Below, piece by piece: positions 12,148 to 22,558 of a DNA stretch of 64,000 nucleotides. The notes beneath the pieces were generated by a model. The model worked only from the letters and a program-made list of their open reading frames with translations. It made no database searches and was not told the origin of the DNA. Source of the DNA: Ailanthus altissimus (taxonomy: Eukaryota; Streptophyta; Magnoliopsida; Sapindales; Simaroubaceae). Position 1 is the first letter of the stretch, and the number at the start of each line of letters is the position of its first letter. The DNA is taken from assembly GCA_946807835.1 (NCBI GenBank), contig OX327696.1, positions 8,940,501 to 9,004,500 of the forward strand, given 5' to 3'. Both the position numbers and the translations under genes were made by a program.

Positions 12148-12621
12148 TTAGTTGGATGATCGATGACCATGGCTAAAAGAACAACAAGAGAATGAAAAAG
12201 AAATAATAGTAATGTTTTGGAGGACCAAGCCCAGTTCCGGGGTAGAAGGGGATCGGTTGTTAATGTCACGAATAATGCCTGCAACATCAGAGACCACCTC
12301 AAGTGCTAAAATACCCAACATTCGAACCAGGCAAAGACCACGTAACAAGGCCAAAAATTCAAGAATATCCACAGAAGGATGTGCTTTAACAGGAATGGAT
12401 GAAGAAGACAAGACAGTCCTAGAGTGGTCATGTAGCACCACACCTGGCCCAGCTTTGAAGTGTTTTAGAGACAGGCCTGCATCCGTATTTAGTTTAATGA
12501 GGCCCAATCTAGAAGCTTGCAATACTTTATTTTGTGACATAGGGGTGCCAGTAGTAGAGGCATGGATAGTCATTGACTCATTCCTGTAGCAATTCGCCCA
12601 ACTCAGCATATTCGACATCAT
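12148..12621 (-). pseudogene. LINE RNase H domain (RVT_3 type)
   Basis: An open stretch of 157 residues carries KLNTDAGLSLKHFKAGPGVV, ILEFLALLRGL and EVVSDVAGIIRDIN. These supply the D, E and D of the plant RNase H-like (RVT_3) active site in the expected order and spacing. In plant LINEs this domain forms the C-terminal end of ORF2, and it also occurs alone in host genes. The neighbouring RT and zf-RVT segments on the same strand favour the LINE reading. Confidence 0.8.
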
Positions 12622-12669
12622 AAATACTTTGTGCTCCGAAATAAATTGGTTTCTAATAAACTAGAGTCT

Positions 12670-13101
12670 CTAAAATAGTATAAGTAGAGTCTCAAATTCT
12701 TCAGTAGGTAAGTTGGCCAGAAAATCGATCGAAAGATCCAACATGGGTGTATTATAAGCAATACCAAAGCTATTCATGAAAGAGCAATAATGGCGTAAAT
12801 GCTTTAGAGCATCACAAAGCCATAGTGCATGAATGGAATTTTCAGCTTCTTTCACGCATCGGCTACAAGAATCATCAACAGGTACATGATGTCTACTAAG
12901 GTTAGAAAAAGTAGAGATCCAACCATGAGATAGTCTCCAGACAAAGTGTATAATCTTTGAGGGAAGCTGCAAACTCCACAGATGCTTCCACCAGTTACGG
13001 GAACAAGCATTGCCATTGGAAGATGATGTATGATTAGGGGTAAGAGAGAGCCAATAACCACTCTTAACAAAAAATTGACCATATTTTTCGAAGTGCCACA
13101 T
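12670..13101 (-). pseudogene. LINE zf-RVT segment
   Basis: An open stretch of 143 residues contains FFVKSGYWLS, NWWKHLWSLQLPSKIIHFVW and a cysteine/histidine cluster CSRCVKEAENSIHALWLCDA. This is the zinc-binding segment (C-X2-C...H-X3-C) found after the RT in plant LINEs and related host sequences. A frame break at about 12640-12670 separates it from the RNase H domain. Confidence 0.8.
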
Positions 13102-13371
13102 AACTGAGTCGCAAAGGTGGCCCTAAGAAGGCACTCGCAGGATGCTTAAGATTAATTTACATTCATCTTTCGAGAAAAAGTTTCGTATAAGCTCTTGGTT
13201 CCAGAAACCTGACGAAAGAAGTAGATCAACCACCAAGGAGTGTTCAAGCATCATTTGAGGGAATAAAAGTTTGAAGGATAAGGAGCGAGAGAGCCATTGA
13301 TTATACTAGATTAAGACAGAATATCCGTCCCCGATGCACCAACAAAGCCCTTTAACAAGCAAATTATGGCC

Positions 13372-13790
13372 CTAAAGAATACTTTTCCAAACTGCAGAAT
13401 CAGAATGTTTAGGTTGTGCCTGCAAGAGTGAGGAGTTGAGAAAATAGAGACTTTGGAGTGTTTTTGCCACTAGAGAGTTTGGATGAGCAATCCCATGCCA
13501 ACCCTGCTTGGCCAAAATGGCTTGGTTGAAGGACTTCGAATCCCTAAACCCAAGTCCACCATAATATTTGTGGCGACACAATATTTTCCAGGAACACCAA
13601 TGGACTTTCCTCTTGTTTTCATCACCAGCCCAAAAGAATCTAGCACAAAGTTTATGAATTTCTTTAATAAGAATCTTAGGTAGCCTGGACAGATTCATAA
13701 CGTAAGATGGAATAGCCTAGATCACTGCTTTAATAAGAACCTCCCGCCCTCCAGCAGAGAGTATATTGACCATATAAATATTTATACACT
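13372..13790 (-). pseudogene. LINE reverse transcriptase, C-terminal end
   Basis: The minus strand from about 13750 down to 13372 encodes a conserved block including MNLSRLPKILIKEIHKLCARFFW, shown here by IHKLCARFFWAG, VHWCSWKILCRHK and GGLGFRDSKSFNQAILAKQGW. These phrases are typical of the thumb/connection after the RT core of plant LINEs. The catalytic FADD region is not present, because the element is cut off just upstream. Confidence 0.8.
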
Positions 13791-14613
13791 TATAATCATA
13801 ATGTCAAACACTTACTCATGTCAAATACATATCTCATACCACGTGGGTCGAGCATTCTTGTGATTTCAATACTCATGATAATATATTTTAGGAAAAAACT
13901 ACCTTACCTTGTAAATTTTTTTTATATATATTATTCATTTCTTAGTTTTTTAAGATTACTTATTATTCTTTTTAAAAAATCGTAATTCATTATTTTTAAT
14001 CCTATATTTTTCTTATAAACTTAAAAAAAATTTGTTTTTCCTATATTTTATCATGCGAGTAAACGTACACGTGACATCATGGCATCTAACCATGAGTATC
14101 TTATTTTTTTTGGGGTGTTCGATGATAATTCGATCTCATCTTGTTGATTAAGACTCATTCAATTTTAAACTAAAACATGCATAATTTATGATTTATTGAA
14201 ATTGTACAAAAATTAAGGGCTCTTGATCTTCTATATGTTAGGATATGTTAAGATAGGTTTTATAGTATTATATATATATATATATATTTATTAAATTCTT
14301 ATATAGCTTTTACATTTTTAATTGTTAAATCATTAAAATTACATCAACACACTAGTTTGAAAATAGTATCAAATTAGTGAATTCCTACTTGTGTGTGTAA
14401 CAATTCCCATTTCCAAACATTAGACTATATTTGTATGAGCTAGGCTAATCTTAATCATTGAAAAATTAAAATTGCATTAATCTACTAGTTTGAAAATATT
14501 ATTAAATTAGTGCAATTCTTACATGTGTGTAAAATTAGTGTAATTCTTACACATGTTTGTAAACATTCTTAGTTCTAAACATGAAACTGACTAGTACATG
14601 TTGGGCGATTGTA
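13791..14613. other. AT-rich spacer with a short (TA)n run
   Basis: No gene or domain is visible. A (TA)n run lies at about 14270-14287. Short, imperfectly repeated phrases such as CTAGTTTGAAAATA..ATTAAATTAGT occur near 14350 and 14480, suggesting a small local duplication. Confidence 0.4.
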
Positions 14614-15110
14614 TTGACTTAAAAGACTATGCTATCTACTCATTTATATATATATATATATCAAAGATATACCTAAATTTTATTTAATATAGGACATGAC
14701 ACTCTTGCCTACCCAATTACATGACATCCTCGTCACGTCTGACCCAAATTAAGAAGTCAACCTAACACACATTACCTATGTATATTTAAGACCCAACCAA
14801 ATTCTATTTAATGTGGGATGTGACATTCTCCCCCACCCAATCACGTGATGCCTCGTCATGTTTAGCGTAAACCAGGGACCAACTAACCTTGTATTGTGCA
14901 TTTCTTATTCTCTTGGAAGACCCATTACCTATGAGGCATCTCTATTAAGGCAATTTAGGCAGCTTATATGTGAATGAGAATTCGGGTCTGCTCCAATACC
15001 ATTTGTCACAAGCCAGACGCTTGCCATTGACTCAAAAGACTAGCTTAACAATTAATGTTTCCTATCCGTCTATATTTATCCAAAATCTATTTGATGTGAG
15101 ATGTGACACT
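14614..15110. repeat. Dispersed repeat with terminal direct repeats, copy B
   Basis: This is the partner of 3238-3693. The outer direct repeats are at 14614-14703 and 15027-15110. Both begin TTGACT(T/C)AAAAGACTA and end ..GACAYGACACT or ..GATGTGACACT. A third partial copy of the repeat end lies near 14780-14835. No coding potential is visible. Confidence 0.5.
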
Positions 15111-15145
15111 AAGCACTATAAGATCTTTTAAAAAAAAAAATTTGT

Positions 15146-15585
15146 TGTTGACTTAAAAATTCGAGCAATTTTGGTTCAACGAGTTAAATTTATTTCTTTT
15201 AGGAATAACAATTGATTAAGCGGTTAGGCTTTGTGAAAGCTAGGCTAAACTAGGTTGCTCTAAGGGTGTTGGACTTAATTAAGATCCTATAACTAAAAGG
15301 GTCAGATCGTTCTGAAAGTTCTTTTGACAATAATACTGCGATGCTTAAGTCAGCAAGGGTCGAAAATGGGCAAAAAGAATAGAAAGGCAAGAAAGAGCGA
15401 TAAAAGAGAGGCTTATTTAGAATACAAATAAAAAAATTCCCTTAACTCAGCAATTTGGATTTTATTTTATAAGGTTGTGATCTGAGTTCAATTCACAGTT
15501 ATAGAATTCTATTAGAATTGGAAAGCATCAAGACTTTCCATTCTTAGACTCATTTATTAGAGTTTTACCAAAATAAGGATATATC
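15146..15585 (-). repeat. gypsy-2 left LTR, interrupted by copia-1
   Basis: This matches 31698-32160 nearly end to end: GCTAGGCTAAACTAG, AGAGAGGCTTATTTAGA, AGAATTCTATTAGAATTGG-like, GAAAGCATCAAGACTT and ACTCATTTATTAGAGTTT. On the plus strand it begins TGTTGAC. The match ends abruptly where the LTR of copia-1 starts at 15586. Confidence 0.75.
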
Positions 15586-17434
15586 TATTGGGGATGGTGC
15601 TTATGTGCCATTCTAATTTTTGTATGAATATATTGATATTTATACAATGCACATTTTTGTAAATATTTAATTTATTATATGGTAATAATCTTGTTCTTTT
15701 TCAGACATTATAGATTTAAAGGAACTTAGATCTGATCTAAAGGTATTTAGATCAGAACTAAGAGTTAACAATTCTAAGATTTAGAGGCATGTCTAGAATT
15801 TTACAAAGACCTGAGAATATTTATTGTAATAACATAGTTGTAAAGGGTTGTAAATATACTAAGAAATGTTATTATACAGTATAATCTCAAACACATCGGT
15901 CCTGATCAATGTTTATTGACACGGGTCGATATGTAAACCTTATAGATTAGTGTATATCTATACTTGGATTCTCTAAATCATTAGTTTAGTAGATTGTGAG
16001 TTTAGTGGAAGCTTGTATAAGCATATAGGCATTCAGTTAAGGCTGGGTACTTAATTGACTTATGAGGACCTTTAATAGATATATCATAAAGTCGTCAATG
16101 GTTGGCCTTCTCGAGTTGAGTAATATTTGTAGTCTTTTAACTTGAATACCACAGTAGGCTTGTGAGTGATCTATTATGCTTAGATAGTTAGATCCACACA
16201 TGTCAGAGACCTTTTATGGTCTAATCTTTTGGTGTCGTTAGCTATAGTCTAATGCTCATAGAGTCTAGTGTATATAGATATGAGATCTATCAGCTTATAT
16301 CGGTAGGCTGTATATCTTGATGTTCCAAGATTTTATTTCAGAAAGTCTTATGGTCATAAACATTACCCTTGAAAAGAGTTTCTGCAAGGTAAAATAATAT
16401 TACAAAGGAGTTTGTGGATATTATTTATCGAAATATATATTCGGAGATAAGTTCATGGTCAAAAAATAGAGATTTGACGATGAATATCTATATCTCCGAT
16501 TTTTTAGGATATACATAATGAAGGGACTATACGAATATGGTTAATCTCAACTTGTATTTTTCAATGTACCTTTTTGTTGTATCCGTAGCATGTGAATGGG
16601 TAGTATTCACACACTTATAGAAATGTTCTATAAGACAAACGAGTATAAATCTAGAGAGTCTCACAATATAAAGTATACTCGTTGAGCACTAGAGTAGCAG
16701 ATAAGGTTGAAGAGTTCGATTTGAAAAAAAACATTAGATAAGTAGGATTCAATTTTGGCATATCACAAAATTGAAGAACCGCCGGTAAAGTTGGACAACT
16801 GGAATGTAGAGTGTCAACCTAAAGTATTCCCGTTAACAAATCAAGTTTTGATTATGGTGGGCTCATAACTCTAGAATAATAGCTTGTGATTTGTTGGATT
16901 TGTTTTGGTTTAGATTAAACTCTTAAAGCTCTCTCTTACTCTCTTAATATTTCTCTTTAGAAATCCAAAATCATTTTTTATCTAGAAAAGCACAAAGTGA
17001 CAGAATCATTTCCTAGCCAAAAATGCATGTCTTTTACTTTAAAATAGACAAATATCCATGAATTAAACAAAACCATGACAAGTGTCCAACACTTGTCAAT
17101 GGTTTAAGCTAAATTAAACAATATTCATAACTTGTGCCTATTTCTTGATTTGTTTTCAAGACAAGTGTCCTATAATTGTCAAACAATTAGACAAAGCTTA
17201 ACTATTAAGTTTTATTAAAATAATGCAAAATAGCCATTAATTCTCATGGCTTAATGACATGTGCCAAATTCAAACAATTAGAATCTGACACATGTCCTTT
17301 TATATAGTTAATATTATTGAGATAGAATTACATGTATACTATATTTTAGAAATGCTTATTATTCTTTAGCTGCATGTTGTGTGACACGTATTAGCAATTC
17401 ACTATCCATACATACACTCTCACACACCTTTACA
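15586..17434 (+). repeat. copia-1 5' LTR
   Basis: It starts TATTGGGGATGGTGCTTATG (a worn TGTTGG...) and ends ...CTTTACA, just ahead of the primer-binding site. At 1849 bases it is almost the same length as the left LTR of copia-4 (1866), and the two align in opposite orientation, including GTGCTTATGTGCCATTC at the start. The central part shares a conserved core (16111-16130 and around) with the LTRs of copia-2 and the solo LTR. Confidence 0.8.
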
Positions 17435-17438
17435 AAAT

Positions 17439-17450
17439 TGGTATTAGAGC
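17439..17450 (+). other. copia-1 primer-binding site
   Basis: TGGTATTAGAGC lies four bases after the LTR end. It matches the TGGTATCAGAGC primer site complementary to initiator tRNA-Met except for one C-to-T change, which copia-2 and copia-4 share. Confidence 0.85.
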
Positions 17451-18023
17451 ATACTATGTGTTGAGTGTGTAACACAAGAGTTATGAATTGTTGGACAATG
17501 AAGTAGAATTTTTTAACATGGTGATGTTTGGATTTAAAGGCCCTAAAATAGTAGGCATCGCGGCTTTAATTGTTGAATGTTGTGGCTATAGGTCTCTATT
17601 TCAGTGGGTGTCGTGGTAATGGCATGGTATCGCCGTGGTGCTCTATGTATTGCAATTAGTGCCAGGGCACTGAGAGTTTAGCACTATAGCGCTAAGAGAA
17701 GCTCAGTGCTGTAGCATGCGTTTTGAATGCTGGGGCTTTTATATTTTTCACTTCTCTTTTATTTTCAATGCATACATTGTTTAGATCATCTTATTATATT
17801 GTTGATTTAATATTGTGATCATTTTTATATTGTTAACCACACTTGGACCTCTATTGTGGGGATTAATTGTGTTTACTTAAAATAAATGAGTGTTTGAGAA
17901 ATTTATTCTTATGAGAAATTAGATTGTTATGTGTTTCATTCTTGGAGAACGTTAAAGTATGATGGATTAGTTGGAGTGACTAGTTAAACATAAGATGAGA
18001 TAAATATCAGCGAACTATTGTCA

Positions 18024-18146
18024 AATATTGCTAAAGCGTGAGGATAAGGTATGTTTAGGCTTGGTGTTAAAAGTGGCATGAGATGCAATTGATAAGAGTT
18101 ATCTATCATTTAGGTTTACAAAGACCAATATTGCTAAAGCGTGAGG
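18024..18146 (+). repeat. copia-1 leader motifs (two clear copies)
   Basis: AATATTGCTAAAGCGTGAGG occurs perfectly at 18024-18043 and 18127-18146, 103 bases apart. A worn copy (GTTAAAGTATGATGGA) lies near 17951. They sit in the untranslated leader between primer site and gag. The sequence following the 18024 copy matches that following the third motif of copia-2, so one repeat unit is missing here. Confidence 0.85.
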
Positions 18147-18357
18147 TTGGAGTAAATTATAATTGGGTCTATTTTCTACTGTAAAGTTTAAAGAGTTAAA
18201 CTTTTATTTTCCCATTCGAGAGATTAAAGGAAAAATATAAAGCAGTAGAAGGGTGTCTTTAGATTGAAAACATAGAAGTTATTATATCATAATCTAAAGT
18301 GTTTTAGTAATTTAAAATGTTCTGCCAATATCTCATCTTTTATCTTTTGAAGATAAA

Positions 18358-19160
18358 ATAACTACGAGCAACTAGTTGGTATGCATATTAGATTCACGCC
18401 AACTGACAGATGTTGAGATTATTTTGATTACCTGATGAGTCTAAGAATTGTTCTAGATTTGAAAAAGTTTGGGTATGCTATTAATAAAAAAATGCTTGTA
18501 GGTATTCTGATAATTACTTCAGAAGAGTTGAAAACTTATGAGAAATAGATAGATGATTATTTAAAGGTCAAATAATGTATTTTGATTTCAATGTCTATAG
18601 ACCCTCAAAGGAAACATGTGAACATAGATAATGCAAGTAATATTATACTTCATCTCAAGCAGTTGTTTGGTGACAGACCATAAGTCGAGATGTACTGGGT
18701 CATTAAAACACTATTTTAGGTTGGACTAGCAGAGGGCAATCTAGTCAATCCTCATGTGCTTAAGATAATTTCTTACATTGAGAAACTAGAGACTATGGAC
18801 ATTGTTCTTAACAATAATTTAAGGAATAGTTTAATCCTCCAATCTCTACTAGGATTATTGCACAGTTTATTTTAAACTTTAACATGCAAGAGTTGATTCC
18901 CACCTATGTTGAGCTGTATAATATGTTAAGGATAGCTTAAACAAATATGAACAAAGAAGGTCCAGCTCTCTACATTCAGAGTGCTTCATCTTTTGCTCTA
19001 AAGGCTTCTGAGAAGTCTAAGTGAAAGAAGTAGGTAAAACAGATACCATTTGTAGATCCTCAGAGACATAATATATCCAAGCTATAAGAAAAAAGTAAAG
19101 GTGAAAGAAAGTGTTTCCATTGCGATAATGATGGACGTAACTATCCAATGTAGCTTGCCA
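18358..19160 (+). pseudogene. copia-1 gag remnant
   Basis: The frame begins at ATA where copia-4 has ATG, reads ITTSN then a stop, LVCILDSRQL, and later SLRIVLDLKKFGYAINKKML in a shifted frame. Near 18905 there is ELYNMLRIA, and near 19095 the zinc-knuckle region KCFHCDNDGRNYP, in which the H of C-X2-C-X4-H-X4-C is no longer in place. Comparison with copia-2 and copia-4 confirms the assignment. No Gag protein could be made. Confidence 0.8.
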
Positions 19161-19479
19161 TAGAAAAGAAAAACCCTTTAGGTATTTATTTACTTATTAT
19201 TGACATTTCATTAGCTTTTGGTACAAGCAAAGGTTGGGTATTAGATATTGTCTATTTTTCTCATATCTGTAATATGTTGTAGGGTCTGAGGGATGCTAGG
19301 AAGCTACAGCAAGAAAAAGTACAATTTCGCGTAAGAAATAAAGATTTCATAAATGTAGAAGCATCTTGTTGTATGATTGTTATTTTGTTCCACAAATGAT
19401 ACAACAAATTATATCCCTCATTGTGTTAGGCAAAGAGGGTTATTATGTACATATTAGGAACAATTCCTTGTATTTATAT

Positions 19480-20007
19480 GATAAAGATAATTTTTTCTCC
19501 TTAATTGTCAGTTAAATGTATAGGTAAATAAGAAACGAAATTTTTTTGGAGACTTTGAATGATATTGAATTATGGTATATGCAATTAGGTCATATAGACA
19601 TAAGATGCCTAACCTATCTGGTTAAAGATAGTCAGATATCTGATCTTACCATAAAGCCTTATGTAGTTTATGGTTCTTACATTTAAAGGAAGACGACTAA
19701 ATCTCCTTTTGTTAGTGTAGGATATTGGGCCATTAATTTGTTGGATAAAGATAATTTTTTCTACCTGATTATCAGTTAAATGTATAGGTAAATAAGAAAC
19801 GGAAAAATTTTGGAGACTTTGAATGATATTGAATTATGGTATATGCAATTAAGTCATATAGACGTAAGACGCCTAACTTATCTGGTTAAAGATAGTCAGA
19901 TACCTGATCTTACCATAAAGGCTTATCTAGTTTATGGATCTTACATTTAAAGGAAGACGACTGAATCTCCTTTTGTTAGTGTAGGACATTGGGCCACTAA
20001 TTTGTTA
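19480..20007 (+). repeat. 264-base tandem duplication in copia-1
   Basis: 19480-19743 and 19744-20007 are near-identical head-to-tail copies. They cover the GAG-pre-integrase region and the beginning of integrase, including LETLNDIELWYMQL and a phrase ending GHWATNLLEL in the second copy. Only a handful of mismatches separate the copies, although the surrounding element is badly decayed. Confidence 0.9.
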
Positions 20008-20700
20008 GAACTAGTACATAGCGATGTATATGGCTTAATAAATCACATCGCCATGGGTAGGTTTCAGTATTACGTGATCTTTGTCATTGATTTGTCACGA
20101 TACAAATATGTGTTTCTTATGAAACATAAGTTAGAAACCTTTGAAATGTTCAAAGAGTTTCAACTAGAGGTGGAAAAACAAATTGGTAAGTTTATTAAAT
20201 GCCTTCGATCAGATCAAAGCGGTGAATATATGAGCAGTAAAGTTATTAATCATTAGAAGGAGAATAGGATTCTCACTCAATATAGTCCTTCAGGTACTCT
20301 TTAACACCATAATATTTCGAAGACGAGGAATCAAAATTTATTAAAATGTTTTGGTCGATAATGAGTTTTACCGATCTTTCTAAATATCTTTGGAGTTATA
20401 TTCTGTAGACTGCTGCTCACTTATTGAACAAAGTTCCATCAAAGACTATTCCTACCACTTTGTATAATATATGGATTGCAAAGAAACCAAATCTTAAGTA
20501 TGTTAAAATTTGGGATGGTCTTGCTTATGTAAAAGTTATGCAATAAGATAAACTTGCACTTAAGGGGTACAAGTATTAGTTTATTGGATATCCTAAACTC
20601 TCTATGAGATATCAGAAGAAATGAAATGTGTTTGTTGCTCGTCATGCCATCTTTCTAAAATGCCAGATTCTAATGAATCGTGGGGATTGTAAACAATTAA
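19744..20700 (+). pseudogene. copia-1 integrase remnant
   Basis: From 20002 an open stretch reads LELVHSDVYGLINH, GRFQYYVIFVIDLSRY, MKHKLETFEMFKEF and CLRSDQSGEYMSS. This is the DDE integrase core: the first aspartate in HSDV and the second in RSDQSG. Stops follow around 20256 and 20302, and the catalytic glutamate region is damaged (TRNQNLLKC-like). Further on, KVPSKTIPTTLYNIW fits the C-terminal part. The enzyme would insert element DNA into the genome but is broken here. Confidence 0.85.
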
Positions 20701-20929
20701 ACTTGATAAAGTTAATTAATATGTTGGTAAATTAATAATGGAACCTCAAGTTTAACCAAGTGAAATACCTTTAACACACATTCCTCATAAGTTGGAAAAG
20801 ATCTCAAGGCTACCTTTTAGGTATGGTATGATGCCTAAAAGTGCCTTTATTTATTTATTTTTTTTTTGTTGAAGAAAGTCATCTTTTGACTTATAGAGAG
20901 ATGATGTTAGGCATCGATTTAAGAAATGG

Positions 20930-21480
20930 CTAGACACCATGAAATTTGAGATTGATTCTATGCATAACAATCAAGTCTGAGACTTAGTTGAGCTTCCCGA
21001 AGGAATTGTTACTATCGGTTGTAAAAGAGTTTACAAGTGAAAGTGTGGACTCGATGGGAAGGTAGAGACCTTCAAAGTCTGACTGTTGACAAAAGGTTTT
21101 ACTTAGAAATTTGGGATAGATTATAAGGAGACATTTTTTTCAGCCAATAGCCATACTAAAATCAATCCAAATTTTATGGCTATTGCTGCATATTATGATT
21201 ATAAAATCTAGCATATGGATGTAAAGACGGCTTTTTTGAATGCATATCTCGAGGAAGAGGTATACATGGAGCACCTTAAATATTTTACATCCTGTCTGAC
21301 TTTTAATCTAGTGTGTAGACTGAAGAACTCCATATATTAACTTAAATAGGCTTTCTAAAGCTAAAATCTTCATTAGATGACATATTCATTATAAAAAATG
21401 ATATTAGTATGTTGCAGTCAGTCACGAGTTATCTGAGTAAGAACTTCTCCATAAAAGATTTAGAGCTAAGAGATTGATAA
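20930..21480 (+). pseudogene. copia-1 reverse transcriptase remnant
   Basis: Readable blocks are LDTMKFEIDSMHNNQV, VDLVELPEGIVTIGCKRVYK-like, LLTKGFT, FMAIAAYYDYKI and HMDVKTAFLNAYLEEEVYME, which is the start of the Ty1/copia RT (RVT_2). Numerous stops are present, and the YVDD region near 21390-21410 is truncated: the text jumps from the early RT to IIKNDISMLQSVTSYLS, so an internal deletion is likely. Confidence 0.8.
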
Positions 21481-21819
21481 GACTCCTATAGTCCTTGTAC
21501 ATAGACAATGTTCTAAAAAGGTATAGCTTTAGTAACTATAAGACAGTTAATGTACCTTTCAGACATGAAATTCATCTTTCTAAGAGGATGTGTCCTCAAA
21601 AGGAAGATGAAAGGTTATAATATCTAGCATTATGCATCAGTTATAGGTAGCATAATTTATGCCATGTTTTGTACGAGATCTAAAATCAACATGGCTATAA
21701 ATGTTATAAGCTGGTATTAGGCTGATCCAGAAAACAATCATTGAATGGCTATAAAACATATCCTAAAATACTTTAATATAGAAAGGATAAGTATTTGATT
21801 TACAAATAGAGTGACTTTC

Positions 21820-22133
21820 TGGTGAGAGGGTACACTAATTTAAACTTTTAATCTGATATGGATGATAGAAAGTCTACATCTGATTATATGTTTTTTCTTA
21901 ATGGTGTTGTTGTTAGTTAGAAGAGTACAAAACAGAGATTCACAGTTGATTCTACCATGGAGGTAGAATATATTGCAATTTCAAAAGTTGTAAAAGAAAG
22001 TAGTGTGAATATGCAAGTTTGTTGCAGATTGGTAGTAGTCCCAATTATAGTGAATCATATCCTACAATAATAACGAGGCAGTTGCTTAAGCTAAGGAGCC
22101 TAGGATGCACCAGAAGTCTAAGCATGTAGAGTG
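21820..22133 (+). pseudogene. copia-1 RNase H remnant, cut at the 3' end
   Basis: Blocks recognisable as copia RNase H are GYTNLNF-stop-SDMDDRKSTSDYMFFLNG and STMEVEYIAISK. The tail that should carry the ADP-L-K end and the polypurine tract is absent, because the sequence stops being copia at 22133. Confidence 0.8.
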
Positions 22134-22164
22134 AAAGTTCCATCAAAGACTATTCCTACCACTT
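22134..22164 (+). repeat. 31-base exact copy of 20430-20460 at the copia-1 breakpoint
   Basis: AAAGTTCCATCAAAGACTAT and the next 11 bases repeat without mismatch the integrase segment at 20430-20460. It sits exactly where copia-1 RNase H ends and gypsy-2 internal sequence begins. It looks like templated filler from double-strand-break repair. Confidence 0.8.
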
Positions 22165-22558
22165 TATAAATTAGTAGGCTTGCCAGTTTGAAGCCTACTA
22201 GTAATTACATGTCTTTGAGTTCATCCATATGAAGATACTTTTTTTCCATCCTAATTGCCCTCGGGAAAGAAGTTTTAGCCTTCTTCCATTCTCAAGAAGC
22301 TAGTGCAACCGCTCTTCAATTCCACAAACCTTCTTTTTTGGAGGATTTCTAGTCTTAAATGTTGAGCTCTGTTACTCGTTCCCTTCCCTGATCTTATCAA
22401 ACGCTCTCATTGCATCTTTTTTTATTATGCTATTTTTTCCTTTACCTATTTAATATCTCCTAAGCATTTCTTACCCCATTGATTTCCTCTTTTGAGCCGA
22501 TCTAATAGGCTTTGAGCTTTATTTTCACTTAAATTATTCCTATTCTCCTTAACACTTT
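22165..22558 (-). pseudogene. gypsy-2 internal fragment (left of copia-2)
   Basis: This sequence lies between the copia-1 breakpoint and the copia-2 insertion point and is neither copia LTR nor copia coding. With 31117-31675 it forms the continuous gypsy-2 leader/gag region that copia-2 split. On the minus strand it is rich in lysine- and glutamate-like codons with stops, as in a worn gag leader. I cannot name a domain with confidence. Confidence 0.45.

Larger units (their letters stand above)
12111..13790 (-). mobile_element. 5'-truncated LINE (non-LTR retrotransposon)
   Basis: On the minus strand the end of a reverse transcriptase is followed by a zf-RVT segment and a plant RNase H, the usual 3' order of plant L1-type LINEs. 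The 5' part (endonuclease and RT palm) is missing. The coding match stops at about 13790, where AT-rich DNA begins, as expected from incomplete target-primed reverse transcription. The three open stretches lie in different frames, so the copy is inactive. Confidence 0.85.
15586..22133 (+). mobile_element. Ty1/copia element copia-1, 3' LTR lost
   Basis: A 5' LTR (15586-17434), a tRNA-Met-type primer-binding site and decayed gag, integrase, RT and RNase H segments follow in copia order (integrase before RT). The 3' LTR is missing: the sequence breaks inside the RNase H region at 22133 and passes through a 31-base copied stretch into gypsy-2. Its LTR and leader match copia-4 closely enough to place both in one family. 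The shared wording resembles the Tork/Angela-like group, a tentative placement. Confidence 0.85.

Noticed and set aside
12212..12589. Plus-strand 125-codon frame in the LINE
   Set aside because: It is antisense to the RNase H domain and has no family resemblance.
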